The notes: a model not told the origin generated them from the sequence alone. DNA of 64,000 nucleotides from Saprospiraceae bacterium (GCA_020629715.1 JAHDCU010000007.1:203740-267739), one strand, 5' to 3'; shown: positions 36,656 to 46,280, numbered from the stretch's first letter. Program-made: numbers and translations.

Positions 36656-37298
36656 TAAATATAATATTAAAATTATCTTGGAGCCATTTATCATCTTTAT
36701 TCCACCATTCTAAAGATTTTAAATATTTGATCTTATCTTCTGGAAGTCTCTTTCTAATAAAATGAGCTGGCACTCCCCCTACAATACTATAATCGGGAAC
36801 ATCCTTCATTACTACGGCTCCCGATGCTATTATAGATCCATTACCAATAGAAATTCCTCCTTTAATAATTACATTGGCCCCTATCCAAACATCATGACCA
36901 ATTTTTGTTGTATCATTATATTCTTCGAAAGTTATTTTATTTGAAAAAGTCTTACCTACCTGCGCGGCAGTTGAATAAAAAGCAGGATGTGTTGAAAACC
37001 TATCTGTTGGGTGTTCTCCTAATCCAATTTTAACATCAGGTCCAATACTCGTAAAGTTTCCAACTCTAAGATTTCGTATTCTTGTATTTTCTCCAACGTA
37101 AGAAAATCTACCAAAAGAACAATCCTTAATAGCACTATTAGATGATATATAATTATAATCATCAAATTCAACATTTATAAGGCTTACATTATTACCTAAT
37201 TTTAACGATTTATGCTTCACAAGGTATTTAATATTAACCAGAGTCTGTCTAATAAAATTTTTAGTGGGACTGAATATTAACCTTAAGAATCTTTTCAT
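36648..37298 (-). CDS. CatB-type left-handed beta-helix acetyltransferase
   Basis: A 216-residue hexapeptide-repeat protein of the CatB/antibiotic O-acetyltransferase-like group. GLGEHPTDRFSTHPAFYSTA (about residues 92-111) is the diagnostic stretch with the catalytic His. TKIGHDVWIGANVIIKGGI, then YSIVGGVPAHFIRKRLPED, and a C-terminal helix with EWWNKD complete the fold. In polysaccharide loci these proteins acetylate sugars; drug resistance is not implied. It overlaps neighbours on both sides by 4 to 8 bases. Confidence 0.85.
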   Translation of the reverse strand: MKRFLRLIFSPTKNFIRQTLVNIKYLVKHKSLKLGNNVSLINVEFDDYNYISSNSAIKDCSFGRFSYVGENTRIRNLRVGNFTSIGPDVKIGLGEHPTDRFSTHPAFYSTAAQVGKTFSNKITFEEYNDTTKIGHDVWIGANVIIKGGISIGNGSIIASGAVVMKDVPDYSIVGGVPAHFIRKRLPEDKIKYLKSLEWWNKDDKWLQDNFNIIFND

Positions 37299-38446
37299 TT
37301 TTGAAAATATCTATTCAAGAATAGTTTTACAATGTGCCTAACTTTATTTAGAAAACCTAAAGACCCAAAAAAGTAATTATATATATGCTTTTCTGCGATT
37401 TGATCTTTTAATGTTTTTGATAAATTAAAATCTTCCGCTTTCCCGAGTGAAAACATTTTACCTTCTACCTTATACAAGATATTTAAAACAAGAGGCTTGC
37501 AATCCAAACCATACGTTTTTAACGGATGCTTGCATTTTTTACACGAAATGACATAAGGTTTTTCGAAAATTTCTTTTGTTCCATATAAATCAAACTCTAT
37601 CTGCGAATTGCTTATTCCTGGGTAAGAGACAGATAACTCTGCGCATAATTCAAAATGACTATCGTATCTTGATACACTATCATTTAATTCTATAAAATTA
37701 CTATTCACTTTTCCTTGTTCTAATGGTACTTGGAAAAATGTACTTGGTTTCGCATTGTTAGTTCCTGTATCAGACCAATTAGTACTATATGATATTCTTG
37801 GAAATACAAAGTACTTGTCATTCGCCTGACAGAAGTTTATGAAATGTTTCAACCAAGAAGAATCTGGCCAGTTTTTGACATAAGTAGGAATATACGATTG
37901 TTGATCAACATATAAATTTGTTTTATACCATGACTTAAAAGCTCCCCATTGTTCTTTTGTCCACGCCTGACCCCAAGAAGATGCTACCTTGATAAAATAT
38001 ACATCTGAATCGTCAACGATAGGCTCAAAAGGAAGAAGGTTATTAAAGTTTAGTTTGTGATTGTAAAGTGATACTCCTGCTATTTGATTATCTAATTGAT
38101 AAAATTTTAGAGCATTATTTGCATAAGTATAAAAGTTGTGACTAACGGTTAAATCATCTTCCAGCATAATTATACTTCCATACTCATTAACTAAATCTCC
38201 ACATTTTAAAATATGCGCTTTTAATCCAAGATTTATAGCTTGATGTATAACTCGTTTATGCCCATATTTCCAGCAAAACGAATTTGCAATTTCTAGTACT
38301 TGTCTATTTTCACTAGACTCCTCAAAATCTATACAAATACAGAGAGTGATATCCTTAAATACATAATTAGCTCTAGAAATAGAATCTAAAACTCTCACAA
38401 TAGATTTTGGTCTATTATATCCAATAACTACAATCGCTGGAGTCAT
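37295..38446 (-). CDS. family 2/GNT-I-like glycosyltransferase
   Basis: A 383-residue enzyme. MTPAIVVIGYNRPKSIVRVL and IIMLEDDLTVSHNFYTYAN (metal site EDD) match the GT2/GT13-like bacterial group; VASSWGQAWTKEQWGAFKSW is a conserved acceptor segment. The C-terminal region has a short cysteine cluster (CKKCKHPLKTYGLDC), which could bind a metal or be chance. It overlaps the acetyltransferase by 4 bases. The 137 bases upstream (38447-38583) show no gene. Confidence 0.82.
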   Translation of the reverse strand: MTPAIVVIGYNRPKSIVRVLDSISRANYVFKDITLCICIDFEESSENRQVLEIANSFCWKYGHKRVIHQAINLGLKAHILKCGDLVNEYGSIIMLEDDLTVSHNFYTYANNALKFYQLDNQIAGVSLYNHKLNFNNLLPFEPIVDDSDVYFIKVASSWGQAWTKEQWGAFKSWYKTNLYVDQQSYIPTYVKNWPDSSWLKHFINFCQANDKYFVFPRISYSTNWSDTGTNNAKPSTFFQVPLEQGKVNSNFIELNDSVSRYDSHFELCAELSVSYPGISNSQIEFDLYGTKEIFEKPYVISCKKCKHPLKTYGLDCKPLVLNILYKVEGKMFSLGKAEDFNLSKTLKDQIAEKHIYNYFFGSLGFLNKVRHIVKLFLNRYFQK

Positions 38447-38583
38447 AAATTTAAAAGTGATTTTCTCATTCCTATTACCTAATATAACTGACTCAGAAGA
38501 ACTCCACTGGCAATACCTCTAAGGCGCAGAAATAATATTTTTTTCAATTTAGATGTTTTATTGAGTTTCAAATCGATATAGTT

Positions 38584-39885
38584 TTAATTCTTAAAAAAGG
38601 TTTTATAACTTTTAATCAATCTGTAATTAGGAATTAATGATTCCAAATACTCCGATATTCGTATTGGAATAAGTTTTTGAATTACGAACTTAAAAGCGGG
38701 TATAACTAGCAAGAGCTGATACAAGAATAATGCAAAGGCAATACCTACAATGTCATAAAATGATCCTACATATATAACCAACGGTGTAAGAAGTAAGATG
38801 CCTAAATTCCAGTAAAAACCTAAATGAGTTTTACCAAATGCTACAATAAGTGAGCCTGTAGAGTTACCAATAGATCTAAGAGTCATGTACAAAGATAAAA
38901 CCTGCACTATACTAACTATATGAATGTAGCTGCTTCCGTATAAAAATGTTACTATCCAATAAGAAAATAGAGCCATAACTGCATACAAAAAGAAATTAAT
39001 CGTTGTTAGTGTATTTACTAATTTAAGATAAGCGTCTTTAACACGTTCTCCCTCCACCTGAATCTTAGAGAATAATGGCGTAGCTACTTTAGTTATAATA
39101 GGATTTATTATACCAGTCGGTTTAAAAACTAACTGTTTGGCAAGACTGTAACCTCCTAGAACCTCAGCACCTAAAAGTTTTCCGATAATTAGAATATCTA
39201 AATCCCTATTAAAATAATTTATTATGCTACTACCCATTTGATATATACCAATTTTAAGGTATGGAAGTGTAAGCCTTATATTTATATAAAATAGCAATCC
39301 ATAATTGCCAACCCCAGAAATCAAAAGTAAAAGATTAGAGATAATATTCATAGTCAGTATCGAGTATAGCAATGCATATACCCCATACCCGTTAATAGCA
39401 CAATAAATTGCAACAAAAAATGATATAATTGCTGAAGTAATTTCAATAATCGCGATTTTTTCGAATAGTAAGTTTTTTTGCAAAATCGTGGCGAACTGAC
39501 GTCCAATACCACCGAATATTACACTTAAACCTGCTAGTGGTATAAGGGTATGGAGTTCATTTAATTCATAAAAAATAGTTACCCAAGGAGCCAGAATTAA
39601 TATAATCCCGTAAATGATAATACTAACCGTGAGATTAAGCCAATACAGACTAGCATAAGTTTTTTGATCGGTATTCTGTTTGTGGAGAATAGCTGATGTT
39701 AAACCCATATCCATAAAAAGATTACTAAACCCTATTACGAATAAGACTATGGACATAAGACCGAAATCTGCCGAGTCAAGGTATCGGGTTAGAATACTAA
39801 TCCTTAACAAGGCAACTATTGATACAGTAACCTTAGCTAAACTAGTCCACTTAACTCCCTTAATTGTTTCGGCTTTTAAACTCAC
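38584..39885 (-). CDS. polysaccharide flippase (Wzx/MOP superfamily)
   Basis: A 433-residue membrane protein with about 12 hydrophobic helices, expected to flip undecaprenyl-linked repeat units across the inner membrane. VKWTSLAKVTVSIVALLRIS and LTRYLDSADFGLMSIVLFVI are typical of the WzxC/polysaccharide-synthesis-3 group, and QFATILQKNLLFEKIAIIEI is a recurring segment in it. It begins the block that ends with rmlA at 44609. No other flippase was found. Confidence 0.9.
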   Translation of the reverse strand: MSLKAETIKGVKWTSLAKVTVSIVALLRISILTRYLDSADFGLMSIVLFVIGFSNLFMDMGLTSAILHKQNTDQKTYASLYWLNLTVSIIIYGIILILAPWVTIFYELNELHTLIPLAGLSVIFGGIGRQFATILQKNLLFEKIAIIEITSAIISFFVAIYCAINGYGVYALLYSILTMNIISNLLLLISGVGNYGLLFYINIRLTLPYLKIGIYQMGSSIINYFNRDLDILIIGKLLGAEVLGGYSLAKQLVFKPTGIINPIITKVATPLFSKIQVEGERVKDAYLKLVNTLTTINFFLYAVMALFSYWIVTFLYGSSYIHIVSIVQVLSLYMTLRSIGNSTGSLIVAFGKTHLGFYWNLGILLLTPLVIYVGSFYDIVGIAFALFLYQLLLVIPAFKFVIQKLIPIRISEYLESLIPNYRLIKSYKTFFKN

Positions 39886-39904
39886 TTAATCTCGTTATAT
39901 TTCA

Positions 39905-40684
39905 TTAACGGTAGCCTAATTTAATCATGAGGTCAGAGCATGTGGTTTCAATTTTTTCTAAGTTGTTATCTCCAAAAAACTCTTGGTATGAGATATTTCT
40001 ATCTCCTCTAGGTTGAAATTGAACATCCAATAACTCTGTAATATCGCTTACTTTTGGGAAGTCGAATAGTTCACAAAGTTCATCAATACATTTTTGTTTA
40101 TCCTGGACAAAATTTTCATATTTAATAAGATGCATATTGTCCTTATTCTGTAGGTAACAGTCCACAAAACTTATCCAGCGTTCAGATATTGCTTTTACAT
40201 AATGTATGTCTTTTTCATAAGACGATTCGAAAAGGGGCTTCCATGCATCTTCAACTTTACTTAAATCAGGATTTACAGAGTGATTTCCTTTTAATTTAAG
40301 TCTATTTAATAAGCTTCTTATATTACTTCTAGGGTCTCTAACTACGTAAATAAATTTAGGTGATTTGTACGTATGGCATATTTCATCATAGAAGTATGTT
40401 AAATTAGGTTCTTTAATTATATCCTTACTGAAAGTTCTCTTGTGTTTTGTAACCCAATATTTAAATTCAGATCTATTTTTAATTAGTCTCCCTAAGTGTG
40501 GTTCCCATAGTAAAGGGGTGTCAAGGGTTAAGGTCTTACCTGATCTTTCTGCAAAAAGTCTAGAAATAGCACTTGTACCAGATTTTTGATGACCTAATAT
40601 TATTATCGGAGTATCCGGTAACGATATAAATGGATTTATTAGAGTATTAAAGTGCTTACGAATGTTTCTCTTCATTAGATCCAA
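39905..40684 (-). CDS. PAPS-dependent sulfotransferase
   Basis: Second sulfotransferase of the locus, 259 residues. The 5'-phosphosulfate loop is GHQKSGTS (about residues 31-38) and the 3'-phosphate segment YVVRDPRSNIRSLL (113-126). LLWEPHLG and SERWISFVDCYL match family positions. It is a different subtype from the one at 15365 (distinct loop and helices), so a different position or sugar is probably sulfated. Its start overlaps the wecF-like gene by 20-29 bases depending on which ATG is used (40684 or 40675). Confidence 0.88.
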   Translation of the reverse strand: MDLMKRNIRKHFNTLINPFISLPDTPIIILGHQKSGTSAISRLFAERSGKTLTLDTPLLWEPHLGRLIKNRSEFKYWVTKHKRTFSKDIIKEPNLTYFYDEICHTYKSPKFIYVVRDPRSNIRSLLNRLKLKGNHSVNPDLSKVEDAWKPLFESSYEKDIHYVKAISERWISFVDCYLQNKDNMHLIKYENFVQDKQKCIDELCELFDFPKVSDITELLDVQFQPRGDRNISYQEFFGDNNLEKIETTCSDLMIKLGYR

Positions 40685-41804
40685 ATAAATTATCTATATC
40701 TTTCTTTAATAATTTCATTGTATTATTTAAGCTAAAATATTTTTTCAGTATGAGCTTATTTTGCTCTACTACCTCCCTGGACAATGATGTGAAGAGCTCC
40801 TTCTTTTCTAAATGATTTTCTACTGAAAAAATAGCTAGACCTATTCGTTTAAAGTAGGAATAGACTGAACTTTTATTACTTAAAAATACTTTTGACCCAA
40901 AGTACAAGGATGCTATAATATTGCCTATGGCTTGTTGTCTAAAATGATACATTATTACTACTCCACAGTCGTTGACTATTTTTTGATACTCCTCTAATGG
41001 CACGAAGTCTAGTAGTGGATTAAAATTTTTAAAATAATTCTGCCCTTTTCGAGTAATATAATTTGCATACCTCTTATCACCATAGCTCAAGGGAACTACT
41101 ACTTCTGTATCGTGCTTAATCAATGATTTGACTTTATTGAAGATATCTATATGGTTATTGGTTGGTATTGCAGAATTACCAATTAGTATTTTGTTATTAT
41201 TTAAAGGTTGTCCACTTACACTTAGCTTCATCCATTCTAATGGATAATAGAAAAAATGAATATGCTTTCTAGGTATAGGTAAAAATTTATTAAGCAATTC
41301 AAATTCCTCTCTATAAAGGACGCCAATATACCTCAGTTTTGTCATAGCCTCTAGCAATAATTTTCCATTGTCTACCGGCTGTCGTTTAAAAATTATATTC
41401 TTAATCGAGCTTAGTTTTTTAATAAAACTTACATACCTATAAGTTTGGGGGGCTAATATATTCCGCTGGTCGAAAGAGTTATATAAATCAGCACCCCATA
41501 TTATCCATACAAATCGATGGTAAGATGAATATTTTAATACCGTTCTTGCACTAATGGATGCTAGATAATGTACAAGGATAAAATCATAACTATCTATATT
41601 AACAATCTCTATGTGCTCAATTTCATCATTTACCGTAGATATTGTTCCGCATACTGACTCGGCTTGCACGAAATTCAAGTTTTTGTCTTTTTTCTTGAAT
41701 ATCTTCCATTCTATAACTGAATCTATGAAGGTTTTAGCCAATAAAGAATCCGCTCTATCTATAAACTTATCATCAGGTCCAATATTCAGAATTTTATATC
41801 TCAA
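40656..41804 (-). CDS. wecF: TDP-Fuc4NAc lipid II transferase-like glycosyltransferase (WecF family, GT56)
   Basis: In enterobacteria WecF adds Fuc4NAc to lipid II of enterobacterial common antigen. This 382-residue protein carries the GT56 stretches: IGNSAIPTNNHIDIF (208-222), VVVPLSYGDKRYA (235-247) and FRQQAIGNIIASLYFGSKVF (288-307), plus WGADLY. It lies next to a wecE-like aminotransferase (overlap 11 bases), an acetyltransferase and rmlA, the genes needed to make dTDP-Fuc4NAc. The acceptor here is presumably a locus-specific lipid-linked sugar, not enterobacterial lipid II. Confidence 0.82.
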   Translation of the reverse strand: MRYKILNIGPDDKFIDRADSLLAKTFIDSVIEWKIFKKKDKNLNFVQAESVCGTISTVNDEIEHIEIVNIDSYDFILVHYLASISARTVLKYSSYHRFVWIIWGADLYNSFDQRNILAPQTYRYVSFIKKLSSIKNIIFKRQPVDNGKLLLEAMTKLRYIGVLYREEFELLNKFLPIPRKHIHFFYYPLEWMKLSVSGQPLNNNKILIGNSAIPTNNHIDIFNKVKSLIKHDTEVVVPLSYGDKRYANYITRKGQNYFKNFNPLLDFVPLEEYQKIVNDCGVVIMYHFRQQAIGNIIASLYFGSKVFLSNKSSVYSYFKRIGLAIFSVENHLEKKELFTSLSREVVEQNKLILKKYFSLNNTMKLLKKDIDNLFGSNEEKHS

Positions 41805-42912
41805 AGGCTAAAATTTTCTCACAGATATAATCGACCTCCTGCAAGCTCAAATCTACGTATAAGGGTAGCCTCACTAATCTTTCAGCAAATTTATTGCAGT
41901 TAGGTAATTCTCTGTCGTCATGCTTGTCTTTATAAAATGGACTTTTATGTAATGATAAATAATGAAAAACTGCATGAATATTATAGTTTCTCAAATAGGA
42001 TATAAGTTTTGATCTTTGTTCTAATGAATTACATAATAGATAATACATATGCGCATTATTTGTGGCATCGGACTCAATCTCTTGAGTAGTATAATAGTTG
42101 TTATTTCCTTTTAAATGAAAATTATATCTATTCCAGATTGCTTTCCTTTTTTCTTGTATCTGGTTAATGTTTTCAATCTGTGCCCATAAAAACGCTGCAA
42201 TAATTTCAGAAGGTAAAAAAGAAGACCCTATATCTACCCAGCCATACTTATCTATCTCTCCTCTAAAAAATGCAGATCGATTAGTGCCCTTCTCCCAGAT
42301 AATCTCTGCTCTATCGGTATACTGCATATCATTTATTGCAAGCATACCCCCTTCACCACTAATTATATTTTTAGTTTCATGAAAAGAAAATGCCGCTAAA
42401 TGACCAAATGTTCCCAGAGGCTTTCCCTTATAGTAGCTATCTACAGCCTGAGCAGCATCTTCTATAAGTTTTATATTATTTCTTTCCGCTATAGCCAATA
42501 TTTTTTCCATATCACATGCCATACCTGCATAATGAACAACTACAATAGCTTTTGTTTTATCAGTAATTAATTCCTCTATCCTATTTGGATCTATATTAGG
42601 ATTGTGAGGACAAGAGTCTGCAAAAACAATTCTTGCTCCCCTTAATACAAAGGCATTAGAAGTTGACACAAAAGTATACGAAGGCATGATTACCTCGTCT
42701 CCTGGTTTTATATCTATCAATATTGCCGCCATTTCTAATGCATCAGTGCATGAGGTAGTAAGGAGACATTTTCCAAATCCATATTTGTACTCTAAATATT
42801 TCTGACATTTTTTAGTATAAAATCCATTTCCTGACAGCTTTCCTCTTTGAATAGCGTCTTCAATGTATATATACTCCTTACCCGTTTTATAGGGCTTATT
42901 AAATGGGATCAT
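41794..42912 (-). CDS. wecE: dTDP-4-amino-4,6-dideoxygalactose transaminase
   Basis: Converts dTDP-4-keto-6-deoxyglucose to dTDP-Fuc4N with glutamate and PLP. A 372-residue DegT-family aminotransferase; the PLP lysine is Lys181 in SFHETKNIISGEGGM, and this FHETKN(I)-S/C-GEGG form is the WecE/RffA signature. IPFNKPYKTGKEYIYIEDA opens the protein as in WecE. It overlaps wecF by 11 bases and is 19 bases from the acetyltransferase gene. Confidence 0.9.
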   Translation of the reverse strand: MIPFNKPYKTGKEYIYIEDAIQRGKLSGNGFYTKKCQKYLEYKYGFGKCLLTTSCTDALEMAAILIDIKPGDEVIMPSYTFVSTSNAFVLRGARIVFADSCPHNPNIDPNRIEELITDKTKAIVVVHYAGMACDMEKILAIAERNNIKLIEDAAQAVDSYYKGKPLGTFGHLAAFSFHETKNIISGEGGMLAINDMQYTDRAEIIWEKGTNRSAFFRGEIDKYGWVDIGSSFLPSEIIAAFLWAQIENINQIQEKRKAIWNRYNFHLKGNNNYYTTQEIESDATNNAHMYYLLCNSLEQRSKLISYLRNYNIHAVFHYLSLHKSPFYKDKHDDRELPNCNKFAERLVRLPLYVDLSLQEVDYICEKILAFEI

Positions 42913-42931
42913 ATTGACTTTTTGAAATAAG

Positions 42932-43717
42932 TTAAAATGGAGTAAATTTCCCCTTCTCAGGTAGTAAATACTTCATAAATTGAATTTCAGTTTTATTATA
43001 TTTTTTGGTGTATTTCCGAGAGGATACATCGAAATAGGTCATATCATCTTCAAAACAAACCTTCAAGGTGTCTTTTACAATTCTAATCTTACCAGAGTCT
43101 AATTTGCTTTCATTAAGATGGTTTTTTAACATCTCAAATTTTTCTTCAAGTCCTCTTTCATTAAAATGGAATCCAGTCTTTGAACTAATATCTTTTGCCG
43201 GACTTCCAGCGTAAATACAATTATAATCCATATCCTTTGTTATTACCGATCCAACCAATGCCAAAGCTTTGTCTTTGACATTAACCGGACTTACTATACA
43301 ATGACCCACAAACCATACATCATTTCCAATAACAAGAGGACTCTCAGATAAGAATCTACTTCCCTCTAATGTATCTCCATATTTAATATGACTCCATAAC
43401 TGAGAATGAGCACCAATACCACAATTATCTCCTATGGTCGTCCCACCAATAGAATCAATAATGCAATACTGCCCTATCCAAGCATTGTGACCAATGTGGC
43501 ACGGTTTATATCCATGTATATTAGTATTATGGTGAATTTTACTATAATCTCCGATAGAAAAATCATCACAAATTATTTGTACATTCTTACCGATATAAGT
43601 ATTGTCTCCAATAAAAATTGATTTTGACTTTCCATTTATTCCTCGAATTATAGCACTATCTTCTATAACTACATTTCTGCCTACAGTAACTTTTTCTGCA
43701 TTAATATTGTCAAACAT
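42932..43717 (-). CDS. left-handed beta-helix acyltransferase (candidate Fuc4N N-acetyltransferase)
   Basis: A 261-residue hexapeptide-repeat protein: FDNINAEKVTVGRNVVIEDS, IGHNAWIGQYCIIDSIGG, GIGAHSQLWSHIKYGDTLEG and CIYAGSPAKDISSKTG. The 65-residue C-terminal extension is not part of the helix. It does not resemble WecD (GNAT fold) but lies between rmlA and wecE, so it may supply the acetyl group on the amino-sugar (inference from position). An O-acetyltransferase acting later is the alternative. Confidence 0.75.
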   Translation of the reverse strand: MFDNINAEKVTVGRNVVIEDSAIIRGINGKSKSIFIGDNTYIGKNVQIICDDFSIGDYSKIHHNTNIHGYKPCHIGHNAWIGQYCIIDSIGGTTIGDNCGIGAHSQLWSHIKYGDTLEGSRFLSESPLVIGNDVWFVGHCIVSPVNVKDKALALVGSVITKDMDYNCIYAGSPAKDISSKTGFHFNERGLEEKFEMLKNHLNESKLDSGKIRIVKDTLKVCFEDDMTYFDVSSRKYTKKYNKTEIQFMKYLLPEKGKFTPF

Positions 43718-43742
43718 AAGTTGATATAAATTATATAATTAA

Positions 43743-44609
43743 TTACTGATTTAATTGATTTAGTAAGTATAAGCCATAACCACTCTTAAGTTGAGGATCA
43801 GCCAATTTTCGAAATTGAGTATCATTAATAAATTCCATCCTCCAAGCAACTTCTTCGATACAACCTATTTTGTAACCTTGCCGTTTTTCAATCACCCTAA
43901 CAAACTCTGAAGCATCATGTAAGGAATCAAATGTTCCAGTATCTAACCAAGCTGTCCCTCGACCTAATACTGAGACCTTCAATTGGCCGTGCTTTAAATA
44001 ATACTCATTAATTGTTGTTATCTCGTACTCACCTCTTGCTGATGGTTTAATAGTTTTTGCAATATCAACAACTTTATTATCATAAAAATATAGACCTGGA
44101 ACTGCATATCTAGAACTTGGTTTGCTAGGTTTTTCCTCTATACTTATCGCTCTATAATTATCATCAAATTCAACCACTCCGTATCGCTCTGGATCACTCA
44201 CAGAGTAAGCAAAAACCATAGCTCCTTCATCAGTAGATGCTCCGCTTTTTAATTTTCTAACAAGATCTGAACCATGGAAAATATTATCACCTAAAATCAA
44301 GCAGACACTATCTGTTCCAATAAACTCTTCGCCAATTACAAATGCTTGAGCTAATCCATTAGGAACTGGTTGTACAGCGTATTCAAATTTACAACCTAAA
44401 TTACTACCATCTCCTAATAAATCCTGAAAGGAAATAGAGTCTTCTGGCGTTGTTATTATTAAAATTTCTTTTATTCCAGCCATCATAAGCGTCGATAAAG
44501 GATAGTATATCATGGGCTTATCGTAAACTGGCATTAACTGCTTACTTATTCCTTTCGTTATAGGATATAGTCTTGAGCCTGAACCTCCTGCCAAAATAAT
44601 ACCTTTCAT
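43743..44609 (-). CDS. rmlA: glucose-1-phosphate thymidylyltransferase (copy 1)
   Basis: Makes dTDP-glucose. A 288-residue protein with [20 protein letters not shown] (nucleotide loop), [24 protein letters not shown] and [20 protein letters not shown]. By eye it is roughly 70 percent identical to the second copy at 54157. This copy is adjacent to wecE and wecF, so it may belong to a Fuc4NAc module. The rmlB needed for the next step is present only once, at 55055. Confidence 0.95.
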   Translation of the reverse strand: MKGIILAGGSGSRLYPITKGISKQLMPVYDKPMIYYPLSTLMMAGIKEILIITTPEDSISFQDLLGDGSNLGCKFEYAVQPVPNGLAQAFVIGEEFIGTDSVCLILGDNIFHGSDLVRKLKSGASTDEGAMVFAYSVSDPERYGVVEFDDNYRAISIEEKPSKPSSRYAVPGLYFYDNKVVDIAKTIKPSARGEYEITTINEYYLKHGQLKVSVLGRGTAWLDTGTFDSLHDASEFVRVIEKRQGYKIGCIEEVAWRMEFINDTQFRKLADPQLKSGYGLYLLNQLNQ

Positions 44610-44655
44610 ATGAACCGATTTTTAATATAAATAAGAGCACTAATATATTTATGTT

Positions 44656-44862
44656 TTATTTATTATCCGTCCTATTCTCCCAAGGCATCATCTCCAATGT
44701 AGAGTCTATACCCAAAAACTCTTTGATATGCTCAGTGATCTTTGGATCTTCTAGTGTGACCACCAATAGCTTATCACTATCGTCACCAAAGTAATCTTTT
44801 ACTGATGTATTATATCGTCTATAATCATTGATCAGCATATTACGATTATATACGTCATCATC
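44656..44862 (-). pseudogene. relic of a sulfotransferase C-terminus
   Basis: An open stretch of about 68 codons (one in-frame ATG at 44838) encodes the C-terminal part of a Sulfotransfer_4-type protein: YRRYNTSVKDYFGD, then KLLVVTLEDP, then EFLGID and MPWENRT, which match the final YF-x-LLV, FLG and P-x-xN elements. An in-frame stop lies just upstream and no P-loop is present in the 30 bases before tviB. The rest of the gene is gone, so this looks like a remnant at a recombination junction. It could instead be a short, real peptide, but the domain fit argues against that. Confidence 0.65.
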
Positions 44863-44892
44863 TTAAATTAATTTAACTCAGAGTTAATTTCA

Positions 44893-46179
44893 CTAGAGTT
44901 TCCAGTAAAAATCAAATTCGTCTCGATTCATTACTCCTTTAATATCAAAGAAGAGTAGTGGGCCGTTAGAAAGCTCTTTGAGTTCTTCAACTTTCATAGA
45001 TCTGTACTCCCTGTGTCCAACAGCCATCAATATTGCATCATACGAATGCTCCGGTTTGGAAATCATCCCTATGCCATATTCATGGGCAACCTCATTGGCG
45101 GATGCATGAGGATCGACGACATGCACATTCATAGAATAATCCATAAGCTCTTTGATCAAATCAGCAACCTTAGAGTTTCTGATATCAGAAACATCTTCTT
45201 TAAAGGTTACGCCCATGACTAAAACTTTGCTATTACCAGGGTTTTTACCTTGTTCAATAAGCGTAGTGACTACTTTTTTGGCAATAAAATGAGGGATATA
45301 ATCATTTACTCTCCTTCCCGCTGCTATTACCTGTGGATCATGCCCTATTTGCTTTGATTTGTGCATTAAATAGTAAGGATCTACACCGATACAATGTCCT
45401 CCTACAAGACCTGGGGTATATTTATGAAAATTCCATTTAGATCCGGCAGCTTCGATGACTTCGTTGGTATCTATACCTATCCGATCAAATATAATAGCCA
45501 GTTCATTCATCAAAGAGATATTGATATCTCTTTGAGTATTTTCGATCACCTTAGCCGCCTCCGCAACTTTTACCGATGATGCCTTATATAACCCCGCTTC
45601 AATGATACTGCCGTATACATCAGATATTGTATCCAGCGTAGTTTCATCACAACCACTTACAATTTTCAAAATTTTAATAAGTGTTCGTACTTTATCACCT
45701 GGTACTATTCGTTCAGGACTATAACCGTAAAAAAAGTCTTTACCAGCTTTAAGATTACTTTCTTTCTCGAGTATTGGTAGACAATCGTCTTCTGTACAAC
45801 CAGGGTATACCGTACTCTCGTATACTACGATATCGCCTTTTTTCAAAGATCCGCCTACACTTGCACTTGCTCCTAGCAATGGTTTCAAATTTGGTACTTT
45901 ATGCTCATCTATATCCGTAGGTACTCCTATAATATGAAAATGTGCTTCCTTTAAATCTTCAGCATTATCTGTGAATTGAATATCGCATCCATCAAATGCA
46001 GAAGAGTCTAACTCCTTACTTGGGTCTATTCCCTTTTTCATCAATTCTACTCGTTCTGTATTGATATCAAAACCAATCACAGAGAATTTTTTTGCAAACT
46101 CTAAAGCAAGTGGAAGCCCAACGTAGCCCAAGCCCGTTACGCTAATTTTTTTCTTTTTACTCAGTAGTTCCGATAACAT
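44893..46179 (-). CDS. nucleotide-sugar 6-dehydrogenase, TviB/WbpA-like
   Basis: NAD-dependent oxidation of UDP-GlcNAc to UDP-GlcNAcA, first step toward UDP-2,3-diacetamido-glucuronate. 428 residues: VTGLGYVGLPLALEF (Rossmann loop), HKVPNLKPLLGASASVGGSL (about 93-112, typical of TviB), YSPERIVPGDK and VGGHCIGVDPYYL with the catalytic Cys263. Compared with the Ugd-type enzyme at 56159 it is a different subfamily. The genes for the later steps (wbpB, wbpD, wbpE) are at 50112-52731, separated by ribA and the PAPS genes. Confidence 0.87.
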   Translation of the reverse strand: MLSELLSKKKKISVTGLGYVGLPLALEFAKKFSVIGFDINTERVELMKKGIDPSKELDSSAFDGCDIQFTDNAEDLKEAHFHIIGVPTDIDEHKVPNLKPLLGASASVGGSLKKGDIVVYESTVYPGCTEDDCLPILEKESNLKAGKDFFYGYSPERIVPGDKVRTLIKILKIVSGCDETTLDTISDVYGSIIEAGLYKASSVKVAEAAKVIENTQRDINISLMNELAIIFDRIGIDTNEVIEAAGSKWNFHKYTPGLVGGHCIGVDPYYLMHKSKQIGHDPQVIAAGRRVNDYIPHFIAKKVVTTLIEQGKNPGNSKVLVMGVTFKEDVSDIRNSKVADLIKELMDYSMNVHVVDPHASANEVAHEYGIGMISKPEHSYDAILMAVGHREYRSMKVEELKELSNGPLLFFDIKGVMNRDEFDFYWKL

Positions 46180-46252
46180 AAATTTTTTGCTTTAAGATTT
46201 TTCATTTTCAATAAGGACATTGCTTATGCTTTAAAAACCTATTTCTTGTAAT

Positions 46253-46268
46253 GTAGGAAGTATCCTAC
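46253..46268 (-). terminator. short hairpin downstream of ribA
   Basis: gtagga (46253-46258) and tcctac (46263-46268) form a 6-bp stem with a 4-base loop. On the minus strand it lies after the ribA stop at 46281 and is followed about 10 bases later by a run of five Ts. A modest terminator candidate. Confidence 0.35.
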
Positions 46269-46280
46269 CAATAGTATTAT

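Noticed and set aside
36648..37298. CatB-like protein as a chloramphenicol resistance gene
   Set aside because: The context is polysaccharide synthesis and the family has many sugar acetyltransferases; no resistance context is present.
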